Source: Microbacterium paraoxydans
GTDB taxonomy: Bacteria; Actinomycetota; Actinomycetes; Actinomycetales; Microbacteriaceae
DNA length: 64,000 nucleotides
Reading direction: 5' to 3'
Assembly (NCBI RefSeq): GCF_900105335.1
Contig: NZ_LT629770.1
Span: 558,001-622,000 of the forward strand
The notes under the pieces were generated by a model. It searched no databases. It was not told the origin of the DNA and saw only the letters and a program-made list of their open reading frames with translations. Made by a program: the position numbers and the translations under genes. How positions within the stretch are numbered: position 1 is the first letter of the stretch; each line of letters starts with the position of its first letter. Shown here piece after piece: positions 45,230 through 53,570 of the stretch.

Positions 45230-46728
45230 CGCACGCTCCCGCCCGGAGAGCGCCCCGATGCCCGGGCACTCGTGTCGAAGAGCGCGAGCTCAGCAGGGTG
45301 CAACTGCTGTTGGACGACGAAGCTGCGTTCTTTGATGCGCCACAGGCCCTGCCCGACGCCGAGTGAGGGCAGCAGCTTACGCTCGGTGGTCGTCAGGCCG
45401 AGGGCCTTGGCGGTGACGCCCAGCTGGTCGGATTCCTGCCGGTAGATCACCCGCGTCTCGGCGTTCGCCAGCAGGCTGTTGGCGAGCGAACGCATGGCGC
45501 TGCCGGAGTCACCGACGTTCTCCAGATCGGTCAGCTTGTGGAAGATCAAGGCATTGGCGATGCCGTAGTGCCGGGCGAGCCGCCAGTGCGCGTCCATCCG
45601 TCTCAGCAACGACGGCTGAGACATCAGCCGCCACGCCTCGTCATAGATCACCCACCGTTGCCCGCCTGCCGGGTCGAGCAGCGCCGACTCCATCCACGCC
45701 GAACAGCACGTCATTAGCGCGCTGATGAGCGTGCTGTTCTCCGTCACCCGCGACAGGTCGAGGCTCATCATCGGCAGCGTCGGGTCGAACTGCACCGTCG
45801 AGGGGCCGTCGAACAATCCCGCCAAGTCGCCTGCGACCAAACGCCGCAAGGCGTGGCCGACGATGCGGCCGTCCTCGGTCAGTCGCCCGTCGGCGTCGTC
45901 GGACGGGGCGAGGATACGGTCTACGACCATCGGCAGAATCGGCACGGTGTTCTCTCGCACGGTCGCGATCAGCGCCGTGTCGATTGCGGTGTGCTCCAGC
46001 GGCGTGAGGCCTCGGTTGAGGACGACCTCGGCCAGCGCGCCGATGAGGTCGCGGCGGCGCGCTGCCACGGTGCTCTCCCACTCCGCATCGGTGAAGTGGG
46101 AGGGCCGATACCCCTCGTCCAGAGGGTTGAGCCTGTTGGCCATGCCGTGGCCGAGCGCGATCGCCCTGCCGCCGACCGCTTCAGCGATGACGGTATGTTC
46201 CCCTTTCGGGTCACCCGGCACGTACACGCGCCGCCCGAACGGCAGGCTGCGCGTGTAGAGCGACTTGGCCAGTGAGGACTTGCCGGACCCGACGATTCCG
46301 GCCAGCACGACGTTCGGCGCGGTGATGACGCCGTTGGCGTACAGCACCCACGGGTCGTAGACGAAGCTCCCGCCCGAGTACAAGTCTTGACCGACGAAGA
46401 CACCGGACGAGCCGAGGCCGCCCTCGGCGACGAACGGGTACGCGCCGGAGAGGGTGGCGGAGGTGTCTTGATGTCGGGGCAACTGGAAGCGGCCCGGTGT
46501 ACGCAGCATCGAGGGTCCGGGTTCCCCGGCGGCGGGCAGATACTGGCGTGCGGCGCGCTCGGCCTTGTCCGCTTCGGCGCGGGCCTTGGCCTCGTCTATC
46601 CGCTGCTGGCGCTGCTCGCGGTGCAGCTGGTCCGCGGCTTGGCGCCGCTGCTTGCGGTAGCGGCGCCGCTCTTTCGCGGGGGCGACCAGCACCGAGGCGT
46701 GCAGCTTCTCCTCGTCGCTGTGGCTCAT
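45226..46728 (-). CDS. VirB4-type conjugation ATPase (C-terminal, motor half)
   Basis: 500 residues, well short of a full ~800-residue VirB4. A basic coiled-coil-like start (RRRYRKQRRQAADQLHREQRQQRIDEAKARAEA) leads into the motor domain: Walker A GIVGSGKSS near residue 146, Walker B RWVIYDEAWRLM near 363, and the C-terminal VIYRQESDQLGVTAKALGLTTTERK. The usual N-terminal half is missing; the SCO6880-like protein two genes upstream may supply it. Powers pilus/channel assembly and DNA export. ATGA overlaps at both ends. Confidence 0.9.
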   Translation of the reverse strand: MSHSDEEKLHASVLVAPAKERRRYRKQRRQAADQLHREQRQQRIDEAKARAEADKAERAARQYLPAAGEPGPSMLRTPGRFQLPRHQDTSATLSGAYPFVAEGGLGSSGVFVGQDLYSGGSFVYDPWVLYANGVITAPNVVLAGIVGSGKSSLAKSLYTRSLPFGRRVYVPGDPKGEHTVIAEAVGGRAIALGHGMANRLNPLDEGYRPSHFTDAEWESTVAARRRDLIGALAEVVLNRGLTPLEHTAIDTALIATVRENTVPILPMVVDRILAPSDDADGRLTEDGRIVGHALRRLVAGDLAGLFDGPSTVQFDPTLPMMSLDLSRVTENSTLISALMTCCSAWMESALLDPAGGQRWVIYDEAWRLMSQPSLLRRMDAHWRLARHYGIANALIFHKLTDLENVGDSGSAMRSLANSLLANAETRVIYRQESDQLGVTAKALGLTTTERKLLPSLGVGQGLWRIKERSFVVQQQLHPAELALFDTSARASGRSPGGSVR

Positions 46729-47525
46729 CGTTCCAGCCCCCGGTCGCGCTTGATGTCCGCGATGCGGTCGGGGGTGAACCAGGACCCATCGCCACGCACG
46801 CGGTCGCGGCGCTCATCGAGCGCGCGGCGCGCGGCCTCGACGTTCGCCGCATCCTGTGCGGGCTCCACCCGCTGTGAACCGTCGGCGTTTGCTGTGGCGT
46901 TGGCTGGCGGGTTGTAGTCACGGTAGAGGGCGACGTTGCCGAGCGTCCGGTTGTAGGTGAGGGAGTAGCCGGCGGTCTTGGCGTATTTGTCGGTTGTGCT
47001 GTCGGGCAGCTCGTCGTAGACGTGCCCGTTTGCCAGCGCGGCATTGTTGGTCTCGTCGCCGTAGTCCAAGCCTCGCAGATACTCGATTGCCGCGTCGGTG
47101 CCGTCGCGGTCGATGAAGTCAAGCACCCGGTCGGCTTCCTCGCCCTGCAAGAACACCACGGTCACCCACTGGCGCTCGGACGGCTGCCAGGCGATGCGCC
47201 CCAGGTGCCCGGACGCCTGATCCAGGCAGCTCTCGGCGGCGCTGACATGCTGCGCGGCCTGGCGCAGCGCATCGGCAGCGGCCCAGACATCCGCGGCACC
47301 GAGGTCGCGGTCACCGTCGTCATGAGCGGCCCGGCCTTGGTAGGTGATACCTGCTCCGGCGAGCTGGATGAACGACTGTTCCAGCAAGCGGGTCGCGGCC
47401 AGTAGTTCCCCGACGATGCCGTGGAGCTTGTCGGGGTTGTCGATGCGTCGGCTGGCGTGCGCGAGGCCTCGCAACGCCGCGTTTGCTTCCGCAGCGTCAG
47501 CGGTCGGGTCGTTGAACGTGGGCAT
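46725..47525 (-). CDS. Hypothetical transfer-operon protein, mostly helical
   Basis: 266 residues. The N-terminal half is helical (ANAALRGLAHASRRIDNPDKLHGIVGELLAATRLLEQSF, AADALRQAAQHVSAAESCLDQASGHLGRIAW). The second half has FLQGEEADRVLDFIDRDGTDAAIEYLRGLDYGDE and a C-terminal basic stretch. No family recognised; soluble. GGAGG is 6 bp before the ATG at 47525; the longer frame to 47654 overlaps the next gene and is rejected. Couples to the VirB4-type gene by ATGA. Confidence 0.75.
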   Translation of the reverse strand: MPTFNDPTADAAEANAALRGLAHASRRIDNPDKLHGIVGELLAATRLLEQSFIQLAGAGITYQGRAAHDDGDRDLGAADVWAAADALRQAAQHVSAAESCLDQASGHLGRIAWQPSERQWVTVVFLQGEEADRVLDFIDRDGTDAAIEYLRGLDYGDETNNAALANGHVYDELPDSTTDKYAKTAGYSLTYNRTLGNVALYRDYNPPANATANADGSQRVEPAQDAANVEAARRALDERRDRVRGDGSWFTPDRIADIKRDRGLER

Positions 47526-47577
47526 GTCGGACCTCCAGATGAACAGGTGCAGGTGGCTTCGAGGTGCGCCCGACGGC

Positions 47578-49050
47578 TCAGACCTTGCGGCACAGCGGCA
47601 GCGCGGCGGCGGTGAACGCTTGGGCCTGCTGGCCGACCAGCACGCGGGCCTCACACGAGGCTTGGATGGCGGCCTGCTCGATCGCAGCGACTGCCGCTTC
47701 CAGTTCCTCGAGCGAGTCGGCAGACACCGAGATCAGACCCGTGTAGCGGAGCACTCCGTGCCCGGCGGTGAGGTCTGCCTCCTGCTGGAGCACGTCGTGG
47801 TATTCAGCGGTTTGCGAAGCGTCTTCGATCTGCCCGATGCGGGCGCGCTGGGCCGCGTCGCTGATGTACTCGGTCTTCTTGCGGCGAATGTCGCGCGCGG
47901 CCTGATCGGTGCGCAGCGGGGTACAGATCAGCGAGAACGCACGGTGGATACCACTGGACAGCAACACGGGTGAGAGGAACCCCGGATGCACCATCGAGCG
48001 CGGCCACTCCGAAATCCAGACGACGGTGTGATAGGCCGAGTCGCTGCGCAGATGCCCCCACGACTCGGTGACCGCGACTGGCCCGGCGGTGGCGAGGTCG
48101 TGTCCGAGGTCGCCGTGGCGTTCCAGCGTCGCGGCGATAGCCGGGTCATACGCCGAGCGCAGGATGACCGCGATCTGCCCGGTGCTGAGCCAGCCCTTGC
48201 TCGTCAGGTCTGCCGAGCGCAGCGCTGCCGACAGGGTGCCCATCTCCTGCCGCAGTACGTTCGCCGCGCCCTTGATGCCGCCGCCAGCGGTGCGAATCTG
48301 GCGGGCGGCGGCGCGCATGTCCAGGCTCAGGCTGAGCGTGGTCGCGTGACGTTCCCCGGCAGGTCCGGCCCGGTCGATCAGCTCCTGATAGGTCGTCGCC
48401 GCCCACGAGCCGTCGGCGGTGCCGTGCGCGGCCCACCACTCGGCCAAGCCCTGCCCGGAGTCCGGCAGGGTGCGTTCCAGCACTTGCAGGGTGGCGATGC
48501 GCCCGGAGCGGCACACGGTCGCCAGCACCCGGCCCCACGCGGTCACGCGGCGTTCCTGCTCGCCGGGGTCGAGCAGCACGAACGCGGGATGGGTGATCAC
48601 GGTGACGACGGTGAGGGTTCCGGCGGTCGGGTCGTGCACCATCCCGGCCCCGGTCTCGGGGTCGGTGTACTCGCGCAGCCGGGCCATGTCGCCGGGCAGC
48701 GCGAGCGTTCCCGCAGGGCGCGGGGTGACGATTCTGCGCCGGTAGGCCAGTTGCCCGCCGGTCTTGCGCCACAGCCACCAGCAGGCCACCGGCAGCCACT
48801 CGACGAGCGGGCGGCCCGCCACGGGAATCCAGGTGATCGCGGCAGCAAGTACCCAGATCGGGGCGGTGATGAGGAACAGGAGGCCGCCGCCGCCGTAGAA
48901 CGCGGCCACGAGGCTCGCCCCACCGACGCCGAGGGTAATCAGCTGGCTCAGCGACAGGCCGAGCAGGATGCCGCGTCTGGTGAGGCGTGAGAACTTCACG
49001 GGCACCAGTTCGCCGCCACCTGGCTCGTGGGGCGTCTCCGGGCTGGGCAT
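47578..49050 (-). CDS. SCO6880 family membrane protein (PrgI/VirB3 plus VirB4 N-terminal-like)
   Basis: 490 residues. Two adjacent membrane helices (GILLGLSLSQLITLGVGGASLVAAFY; LLFLITAPIWVLAAAITWIPVAG) resemble a PrgI/VirB3-like anchor. The soluble remainder (RLREYTDPETGAGMVHDPTAGTLTVVTVITHPAFVLLDPGEQERRVTAWGRVL... EWPRSMVHPGFLSPVLL... AARDIRRKKTEYISDAAQRARIGQIEDA) fits the N-terminal region of VirB4-type proteins. No Walker motif. It should pair with the short VirB4-type ATPase in the transfer machine. Confidence 0.88.
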   Translation of the reverse strand: MPSPETPHEPGGGELVPVKFSRLTRRGILLGLSLSQLITLGVGGASLVAAFYGGGGLLFLITAPIWVLAAAITWIPVAGRPLVEWLPVACWWLWRKTGGQLAYRRRIVTPRPAGTLALPGDMARLREYTDPETGAGMVHDPTAGTLTVVTVITHPAFVLLDPGEQERRVTAWGRVLATVCRSGRIATLQVLERTLPDSGQGLAEWWAAHGTADGSWAATTYQELIDRAGPAGERHATTLSLSLDMRAAARQIRTAGGGIKGAANVLRQEMGTLSAALRSADLTSKGWLSTGQIAVILRSAYDPAIAATLERHGDLGHDLATAGPVAVTESWGHLRSDSAYHTVVWISEWPRSMVHPGFLSPVLLSSGIHRAFSLICTPLRTDQAARDIRRKKTEYISDAAQRARIGQIEDASQTAEYHDVLQQEADLTAGHGVLRYTGLISVSADSLEELEAAVAAIEQAAIQASCEARVLVGQQAQAFTAAALPLCRKV

Positions 49051-49056
49051 GGCGTG

Positions 49057-50460
49057 TCACTCCTTCGTCGGCTTGGGCTTCGGCGGCGGCGCGGAACTGG
49101 TCGGGGTTTTCGGCAGCGGTTGCGAGGGCGGCGGCGCGTGCGGGGTGACCGGAGCCGACCCCGCTTGCTCGGCACCGCTGGCCGCTTGATCGGCTTGACC
49201 GGCCAGCGCCTGGCCCGCTTTCGGCCCGGCGGTGGCGGCGGCTTTGACCACGGCGGCACCCGCCACGACTCCGGCGGCGACCGGCCCTGCCGCCGCCGCG
49301 CCTCCACCGGCACCGGCACCTGCGGCTCCGGCGGAGCCGCCTGCACCAGCTGCACCACCACTGCTCGCACCGGCTCCTCCGCCGCCTGCCGAGGACGGGG
49401 CAGGCGTGGGGTTGGCTTTGGGGCCTCCACCGGCCCCGCCGCCCCCGTTGCTACCTGCGCTGCTGGACTTGTCGCCGCCTCCCTTGCTGCCCTCGTCGAG
49501 CACCTTCTTCGGCTCGCCCCCTTGTGGCTTGCCCGGCGTCGGAATGGGCCGGTTGAGCGCGCTCTTGGCTTCCTGCTCGGTGCCCATCGAGTTGTAGAGG
49601 TCGAACCCGATGAACGACAGGAAGCGGTATGTCATGTACGGCGCGAACCCGGCCAGCGCCATCAGCACGACCCCGGCGAGGGGGTCGGCGATACTCGACA
49701 AATCGCCGTCGATCGGGGCCGACACCTGGGTCACTGCGACCAGCAGAATCACGACGAGTACGAGCTTGGAGAGGATGAGCGCGACGACGAACATCGCCCA
49801 CTTGGAGATCCAGCCGCGCGTGGCATCCCAGGAGGCGCCGGAGAACGCGAACGGGGCCAAGACCACCGCGACCAGTAGGAGCGCCTTGCGGACTAGCAGG
49901 CTCAGCCAGACGATCGCAGCGGCTGCGATGGCCAAGGCCGCGAGGAAGATGGTCAAGATCGCACCGACACCGGGTGCCCCCACGTTCAGCGCGGTCAATC
50001 CGGCGACGAGGATCGCGATCTTGTCGCCCATCGTGGCTGTGGTTTCGCCAGCGGCTTGGATGATGCCGACCGAGAGTTGGTCAACAATCTCTAGCAGTAG
50101 GGCCGTGAGGGTGATCACCACGAAGGAGCCGAGGACGCTCTTGGCCAGCCCGAGGGCCGCTCGGGAGAGGGCGGCGGGTTCTCGGCGAATCATGCCCGTG
50201 ATGAGCTGTAGACAGAAGAACAGCAGCATGACGAACACGGCGATTCCGAAGATCAGGTTGTAGACGCCTAAGTACTCGCCGCTGGTGACGTCGACCATCG
50301 TGGTCGTGTCGAAGACCGTCCAGACAGCCTCAAACATCCAGGCGGCTGCCGCGCCCATCGCACTGGCGAGCCAGTCGAATGGTGCCGAGATCAGCGTCGC
50401 TGCGGCTTCACCGGCGACGTCGCAGACGGTGGAGATGACGGGGATATCGCACACGCCCAT
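49057..50460 (-). CDS. VirB6/TrbL-like conjugation channel protein
   Basis: 467 residues. About six membrane helices up to residue ~310 (VYNLIFGIAVFVMLLFFCLQLITG, VVITLTALLLEIV, LTIFLAALAIAAAAIVWLSLLV, MFVVALILSKLVLVVILLVAV) are followed by a long cytoplasmic or external Gly/Ala/Pro/Ser-rich tail with very low complexity. This layout is typical of VirB6/TrbL-type polytopic channel components. AGGAGG is 6 bp before the ATG at 50460. Confidence 0.87.
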   Translation of the reverse strand: MGVCDIPVISTVCDVAGEAAATLISAPFDWLASAMGAAAAWMFEAVWTVFDTTTMVDVTSGEYLGVYNLIFGIAVFVMLLFFCLQLITGMIRREPAALSRAALGLAKSVLGSFVVITLTALLLEIVDQLSVGIIQAAGETTATMGDKIAILVAGLTALNVGAPGVGAILTIFLAALAIAAAAIVWLSLLVRKALLLVAVVLAPFAFSGASWDATRGWISKWAMFVVALILSKLVLVVILLVAVTQVSAPIDGDLSSIADPLAGVVLMALAGFAPYMTYRFLSFIGFDLYNSMGTEQEAKSALNRPIPTPGKPQGGEPKKVLDEGSKGGGDKSSSAGSNGGGGAGGGPKANPTPAPSSAGGGGAGASSGGAAGAGGSAGAAGAGAGGGAAAAGPVAAGVVAGAAVVKAAATAGPKAGQALAGQADQAASGAEQAGSAPVTPHAPPPSQPLPKTPTSSAPPPKPKPTKE

Positions 50461-50496
50461 CACGAGCCTCCTAGTGGTTCGGAGTAGATGGGCGGG

Positions 50497-50766
50497 TCAG
50501 ACGGCTTGGCCGACGCCCCAGAAGAAGTTGATGAGCGTGACCGACGCGCCACAGACGACGGCGGCACCGCACGAGATCAAGACGCCGATCTTGCCGCGAC
50601 CGGCCAGATGCGGGTTGGAAGAGTTGGACCCGTAGGCCCAGATGATCGCCGAGACAATCAACGCCAGGACCGACAGGATCAAGCCCACGGTCATGACTGC
50701 GCCGACGATGATGCGCAGCTGGTCGATACCCGGCAAGCCACTGGAGTTGGGGTCGATGTCGATCAC
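50497..50766 (-). CDS. DUF6112-like small membrane protein (pilin-sized), copy 2
   Basis: 89 residues with two hydrophobic helices (LRIIVGAVMTVGLILSVLALIVSAIIWAYG; KIGVLISCGAAVVCGASVTLINFFWGVG). Size and topology are those of VirB2-like pilins and DUF6112 proteins. It is a paralogue of the next gene upstream, sharing IDPN..GLPGI/FDGLAGID starts. A strong terminator-like hairpin lies between the two. GTG start at 50766 with AAAGGAG upstream; the frame to 50829 is too long. Confidence 0.85.
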   Translation of the reverse strand: MIDIDPNSSGLPGIDQLRIIVGAVMTVGLILSVLALIVSAIIWAYGSNSSNPHLAGRGKIGVLISCGAAVVCGASVTLINFFWGVGQAV

Positions 50767-50834
50767 GGCAGTTCTCCTTTGTGAGAGGACGGATGGTTCT
50801 GCCGTCAGGTGCTCTCCGCTGCCACGCACACGAA

Positions 50835-50863
50835 AGCGCCCGCCCCAGAGAGGGGCGGGCGCT
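50835..50863 (-). terminator. Strong hairpin between the two DUF6112-like genes
   Basis: On the minus strand AGCGCCCGCCCC pairs perfectly with GGGGCGGGCGCT around a 5-base loop, followed by TTTCG. It is 19 bp after the first paralogue's stop. As it lies inside an operon it may be a partial terminator that lowers downstream expression. Confidence 0.85.
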
Positions 50864-50881
50864 CAGAAGAAGCCGGAGTCG

Positions 50882-51148
50882 TCAGAGTTGCTGGCCGATG
50901 CCAATCAGCCAGTTCATCCACGCGACACCGGCACCGGCAAGGACTGCGCCTCCGAGGGAGACCAGCACTCCGACGCGGCCCTTGGCGGCGGCGGCATAGT
51001 TGCCGGTGCTCGATGAGACCGCCCAGATGATCGCCGAGACGATCAGCATCAGCACCGCGATCACGAGCGCGAACATCAGCAGCGCCCCGACGACCTCCCG
51101 TAGATCGTCGATACCGGCCAGTCCATCGAAGTCGGGAAATACATCCAT
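50882..51148 (-). CDS. DUF6112-like small membrane protein (pilin-sized), copy 1
   Basis: 88 residues: MDVFPDFDGLAGIDDLREVVG, then two helices (ALLMFALVIAVLMLIVSAIIWAVSS; RVGVLVSLGGAVLAGAGVAWMNWLIGIG). Paralogous to the gene at 50497-50766 with the same VSAIIWA core. Probably a structural membrane subunit of the transfer channel or pilus; this is inferred from size, topology and position between the hydrolase and VirB6-like genes. Confidence 0.85.
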   Translation of the reverse strand: MDVFPDFDGLAGIDDLREVVGALLMFALVIAVLMLIVSAIIWAVSSSTGNYAAAAKGRVGVLVSLGGAVLAGAGVAWMNWLIGIGQQL

Positions 51149-51160
51149 GACGCACCCCCG

Positions 51161-52792
51161 CTACTTCACCGTGACGTGCAGGTGGTCGTAGTGCCCACCC
51201 GTCACGTTGTCGGGGTCGTGCATCCCGCCGCCGTTGTAGGAACGCCAGCCCTCGGAGTCGCGCGAGAGCGACCAGATCTTGCCCTGCCAGATCAGGTACT
51301 CGACACCGAGAGCTTCGGCGTGGGTCTGCATCCACTCGGTGACCTGCCAGCCGTAGTCGAGTTGCTCGCTGGCCGGATACTGGCCGATCGCGTTGCCGAA
51401 CGTCAGATCACACGCCCTGCCCAGGGGATGCTCTGACTGCGTGCCGGGCCGGGGCGAGTAGCAGCCCCAGCCCGTGTCGGGGAACTGGGCGAGAGTCTGC
51501 TCATACAGGTGCAGCATCCGGGCAGTGATCTGCCCGGTCGACGTCGGGTCATCGACCATCCGGCTCGGGTCGTCGCCGTCGAATGGAGCCGGGTCACCGG
51601 CGATACCGTTGGTGCCCGCGCAACCGTGGGGAGGCCCGACTGAGGCTTCGGGGAGGTCGGCGGCGTTGTGCTGGTTCAGCCATGCTGCCGGGTCGATCTG
51701 TTCGCCGTTGGTGCCGCCGGGTCGAACCTCGAAGTGCAGATGTGCTCCGGTGCTACGTCCACTCGACCCGACATCGCCGATGTGCTGGCCCGCGCGCACG
51801 TGATCTCCGACCGAGACGTGGATGCCGTGCTGCCACATATGCGCGTAGGCGGTGGCGACGGTCTGCCCGCTGATGGTGTGCTCGATGATGATGAGACCGC
51901 CGTAACCGCCTGAGAACTCAGCCACAGTCACTGTGCCGTCAGCGGCGGCCAGGATGGGGGTGCCGTCAGCTGCGCCGAGGTCGAGACCGGAGTGATAGGA
52001 GGTCTCGCCGGTGAATGGGTCGCTGCGATACCCGAACTCGCTGGTGACGACCCAGGTGCCCTCGGGCAGCGGGAACACCACGCGCGAAGACTCCGTGACT
52101 TGTCTAGTCGTCACCAGGTAGGGGCCAGTCGCGGTGGTCGGGCCGCCGGAGCCGGTGAGGGCACTGAGGATGGTGGCCGCGACCGGCTCGTAGTTGTTGT
52201 ACCTGTCCGGGTGGGCTGAGACCTCGACAGCCTGTGCCGCCTCGCCCTTGCCCATCTGCTGCCAGCCAGGAATGTCGAGCAGGCCACGCGGACTCGGGTA
52301 GTTGGGGCCGTCCGGCCCGCCGTAGAACGCCCGCGCTTGATACGTGGAGTCCATGAGGTCGGCGACCGTTCCCCACCCCGACTGCGGGCGCATCTGGAAC
52401 AGGCCGAGTGAGTCGTGGTCTGAGCCATTGCCATCGTTCGGGTAGTCGGCGCTCTCGGGGTAGGCGGAGGTGTTCGACAGCATCCGCAGGCTGGATTCGG
52501 TCAGTGCGGCCATGAGCGCGATCTGGATGCCGTCGCGCCCCACCCCGTCGATGCCGGAACCGATCTCGATGATGGTGGCCGCGTGCGTGAGTTGCTGCCG
52601 GTTGAGCGTGATGGTCTCGCCGTTCGCGGTGGTCGCGGTCAACGAGTCGGGGATGTTCCCTACGGTGATGCCGGAGCCGTCGATGGTGCACTCGGCGTTC
52701 GCGGAGGGGTTCATCAGCACGCCGATACCCAGCAGGCCCATGAATGGGCCGAGCAGGAGCAGAAGGGCGAGGGCGATGACTGCTTTCTTCAT
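51161..52792 (-). CDS. Three-domain cell-wall hydrolase of the transfer system
   Basis: 543 residues. A membrane anchor or signal (AVIALALLLLLGPFMGLLGIGVLM) is followed by a transglycosylase-like domain (IQIALMAALTESSLRML... LGLFQMRPQSGWG), an M23 metallopeptidase domain with zinc ligands in YHSGLDLGA and AHLHFEVRPG, and a C-terminal M15/ARB_07466-like domain (GRACDLTFGN... HYDHLHVTV). It should open the peptidoglycan for the conjugation channel (VirB1-like role). ATG 52792 has GGAGG at the right distance. Confidence 0.92.
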   Translation of the reverse strand: MKKAVIALALLLLLGPFMGLLGIGVLMNPSANAECTIDGSGITVGNIPDSLTATTANGETITLNRQQLTHAATIIEIGSGIDGVGRDGIQIALMAALTESSLRMLSNTSAYPESADYPNDGNGSDHDSLGLFQMRPQSGWGTVADLMDSTYQARAFYGGPDGPNYPSPRGLLDIPGWQQMGKGEAAQAVEVSAHPDRYNNYEPVAATILSALTGSGGPTTATGPYLVTTRQVTESSRVVFPLPEGTWVVTSEFGYRSDPFTGETSYHSGLDLGAADGTPILAAADGTVTVAEFSGGYGGLIIIEHTISGQTVATAYAHMWQHGIHVSVGDHVRAGQHIGDVGSSGRSTGAHLHFEVRPGGTNGEQIDPAAWLNQHNAADLPEASVGPPHGCAGTNGIAGDPAPFDGDDPSRMVDDPTSTGQITARMLHLYEQTLAQFPDTGWGCYSPRPGTQSEHPLGRACDLTFGNAIGQYPASEQLDYGWQVTEWMQTHAEALGVEYLIWQGKIWSLSRDSEGWRSYNGGGMHDPDNVTGGHYDHLHVTVK

Positions 52793-52808
52793 CGTCATGG
52801 CCTCCGTC

Positions 52809-53534
52809 TCAGCGCAGTGGCTGGTCGAGAATCGACAGGCGCAGCAGGTAGCAGGACGGCACGACACCCGCATCGGGCGTGCTGGTCTCGCTTTGGCTGC
52901 CGGTCGGCGGGTCGTCGGGCGGGCAGGCGAGGAAGATCGTGAACGCCACCGAGTGCTCGGAGGTCACGGGTTCGTCGTTCCAGATGCCCTCGCGGTGCCG
53001 GGTGCCCTCGATCGTGATGGCGGTCGCCCCGACCGGGAGTTGTCCGGGCCGGGCTTGTTCGACCGCTTGTGCCCACTGCTCGGGCACGTAGGCTTCGGTG
53101 ATGGTCAGGTGCTGGCTCGTGCTGTACTGGCGCAGATCGACCCAGGCGTCACGCGACGGCAGGTAGGAGGCGATGTCAGAGGCCAGGCCCGCCTGCTCGT
53201 TCCCGGTCGGGTCGCCCACGTCCAGCAGCACGGCGGTGTAATCCAGCGGCAGGAACCCGCTGGTGGTATCCCAGGTGAACAGCACGTGCGCGGCCTCGCG
53301 CGCGAACTCGTCGGGGTCGGTCGACGGGGCGATGTAGGGCAGGCGCGGAGTCGGCCGGGTCGGGTCGGTGGGCGCAGGCGCTGCCGGTGCTTCGGGTCGG
53401 GTGCCGTCGTCGTTCGGGCCGGTCACCAGCCCGTAGACGCCGATCGCAGCCAGGACGAGGAACGCGACGCCGGCGCAGACAAAGGAGATCAGTCGGCGGC
53501 GGGTGCGGGCGGGATCATCGGGAGTCGTCTTCAT
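52809..53534 (-). CDS. Membrane-anchored transfer-operon protein
   Basis: 241 residues. One N-terminal helix (LISFVCAGVAFLVLAAIGVYGLVTG) and a Pro/Thr-rich linker lead to an extracytoplasmic domain (EFAREAAHVLFTWDTTSGFLPLDYTAVLLDVGDPTGNE, AWVDLRQYSTSQHLTITEAYVPEQW) with two Cys residues near the end. The layout is like VirB8/TcpC-type channel components, but the fold is not recognised with certainty. It lies next to the hydrolase gene. Confidence 0.75.
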   Translation of the reverse strand: MKTTPDDPARTRRRLISFVCAGVAFLVLAAIGVYGLVTGPNDDGTRPEAPAAPAPTDPTRPTPRLPYIAPSTDPDEFAREAAHVLFTWDTTSGFLPLDYTAVLLDVGDPTGNEQAGLASDIASYLPSRDAWVDLRQYSTSQHLTITEAYVPEQWAQAVEQARPGQLPVGATAITIEGTRHREGIWNDEPVTSEHSVAFTIFLACPPDDPPTGSQSETSTPDAGVVPSCYLLRLSILDQPLR

Positions 53535-53570
53535 GACCCCCAGGTGCGCCGTCCGCGCACCCGACGAGGG

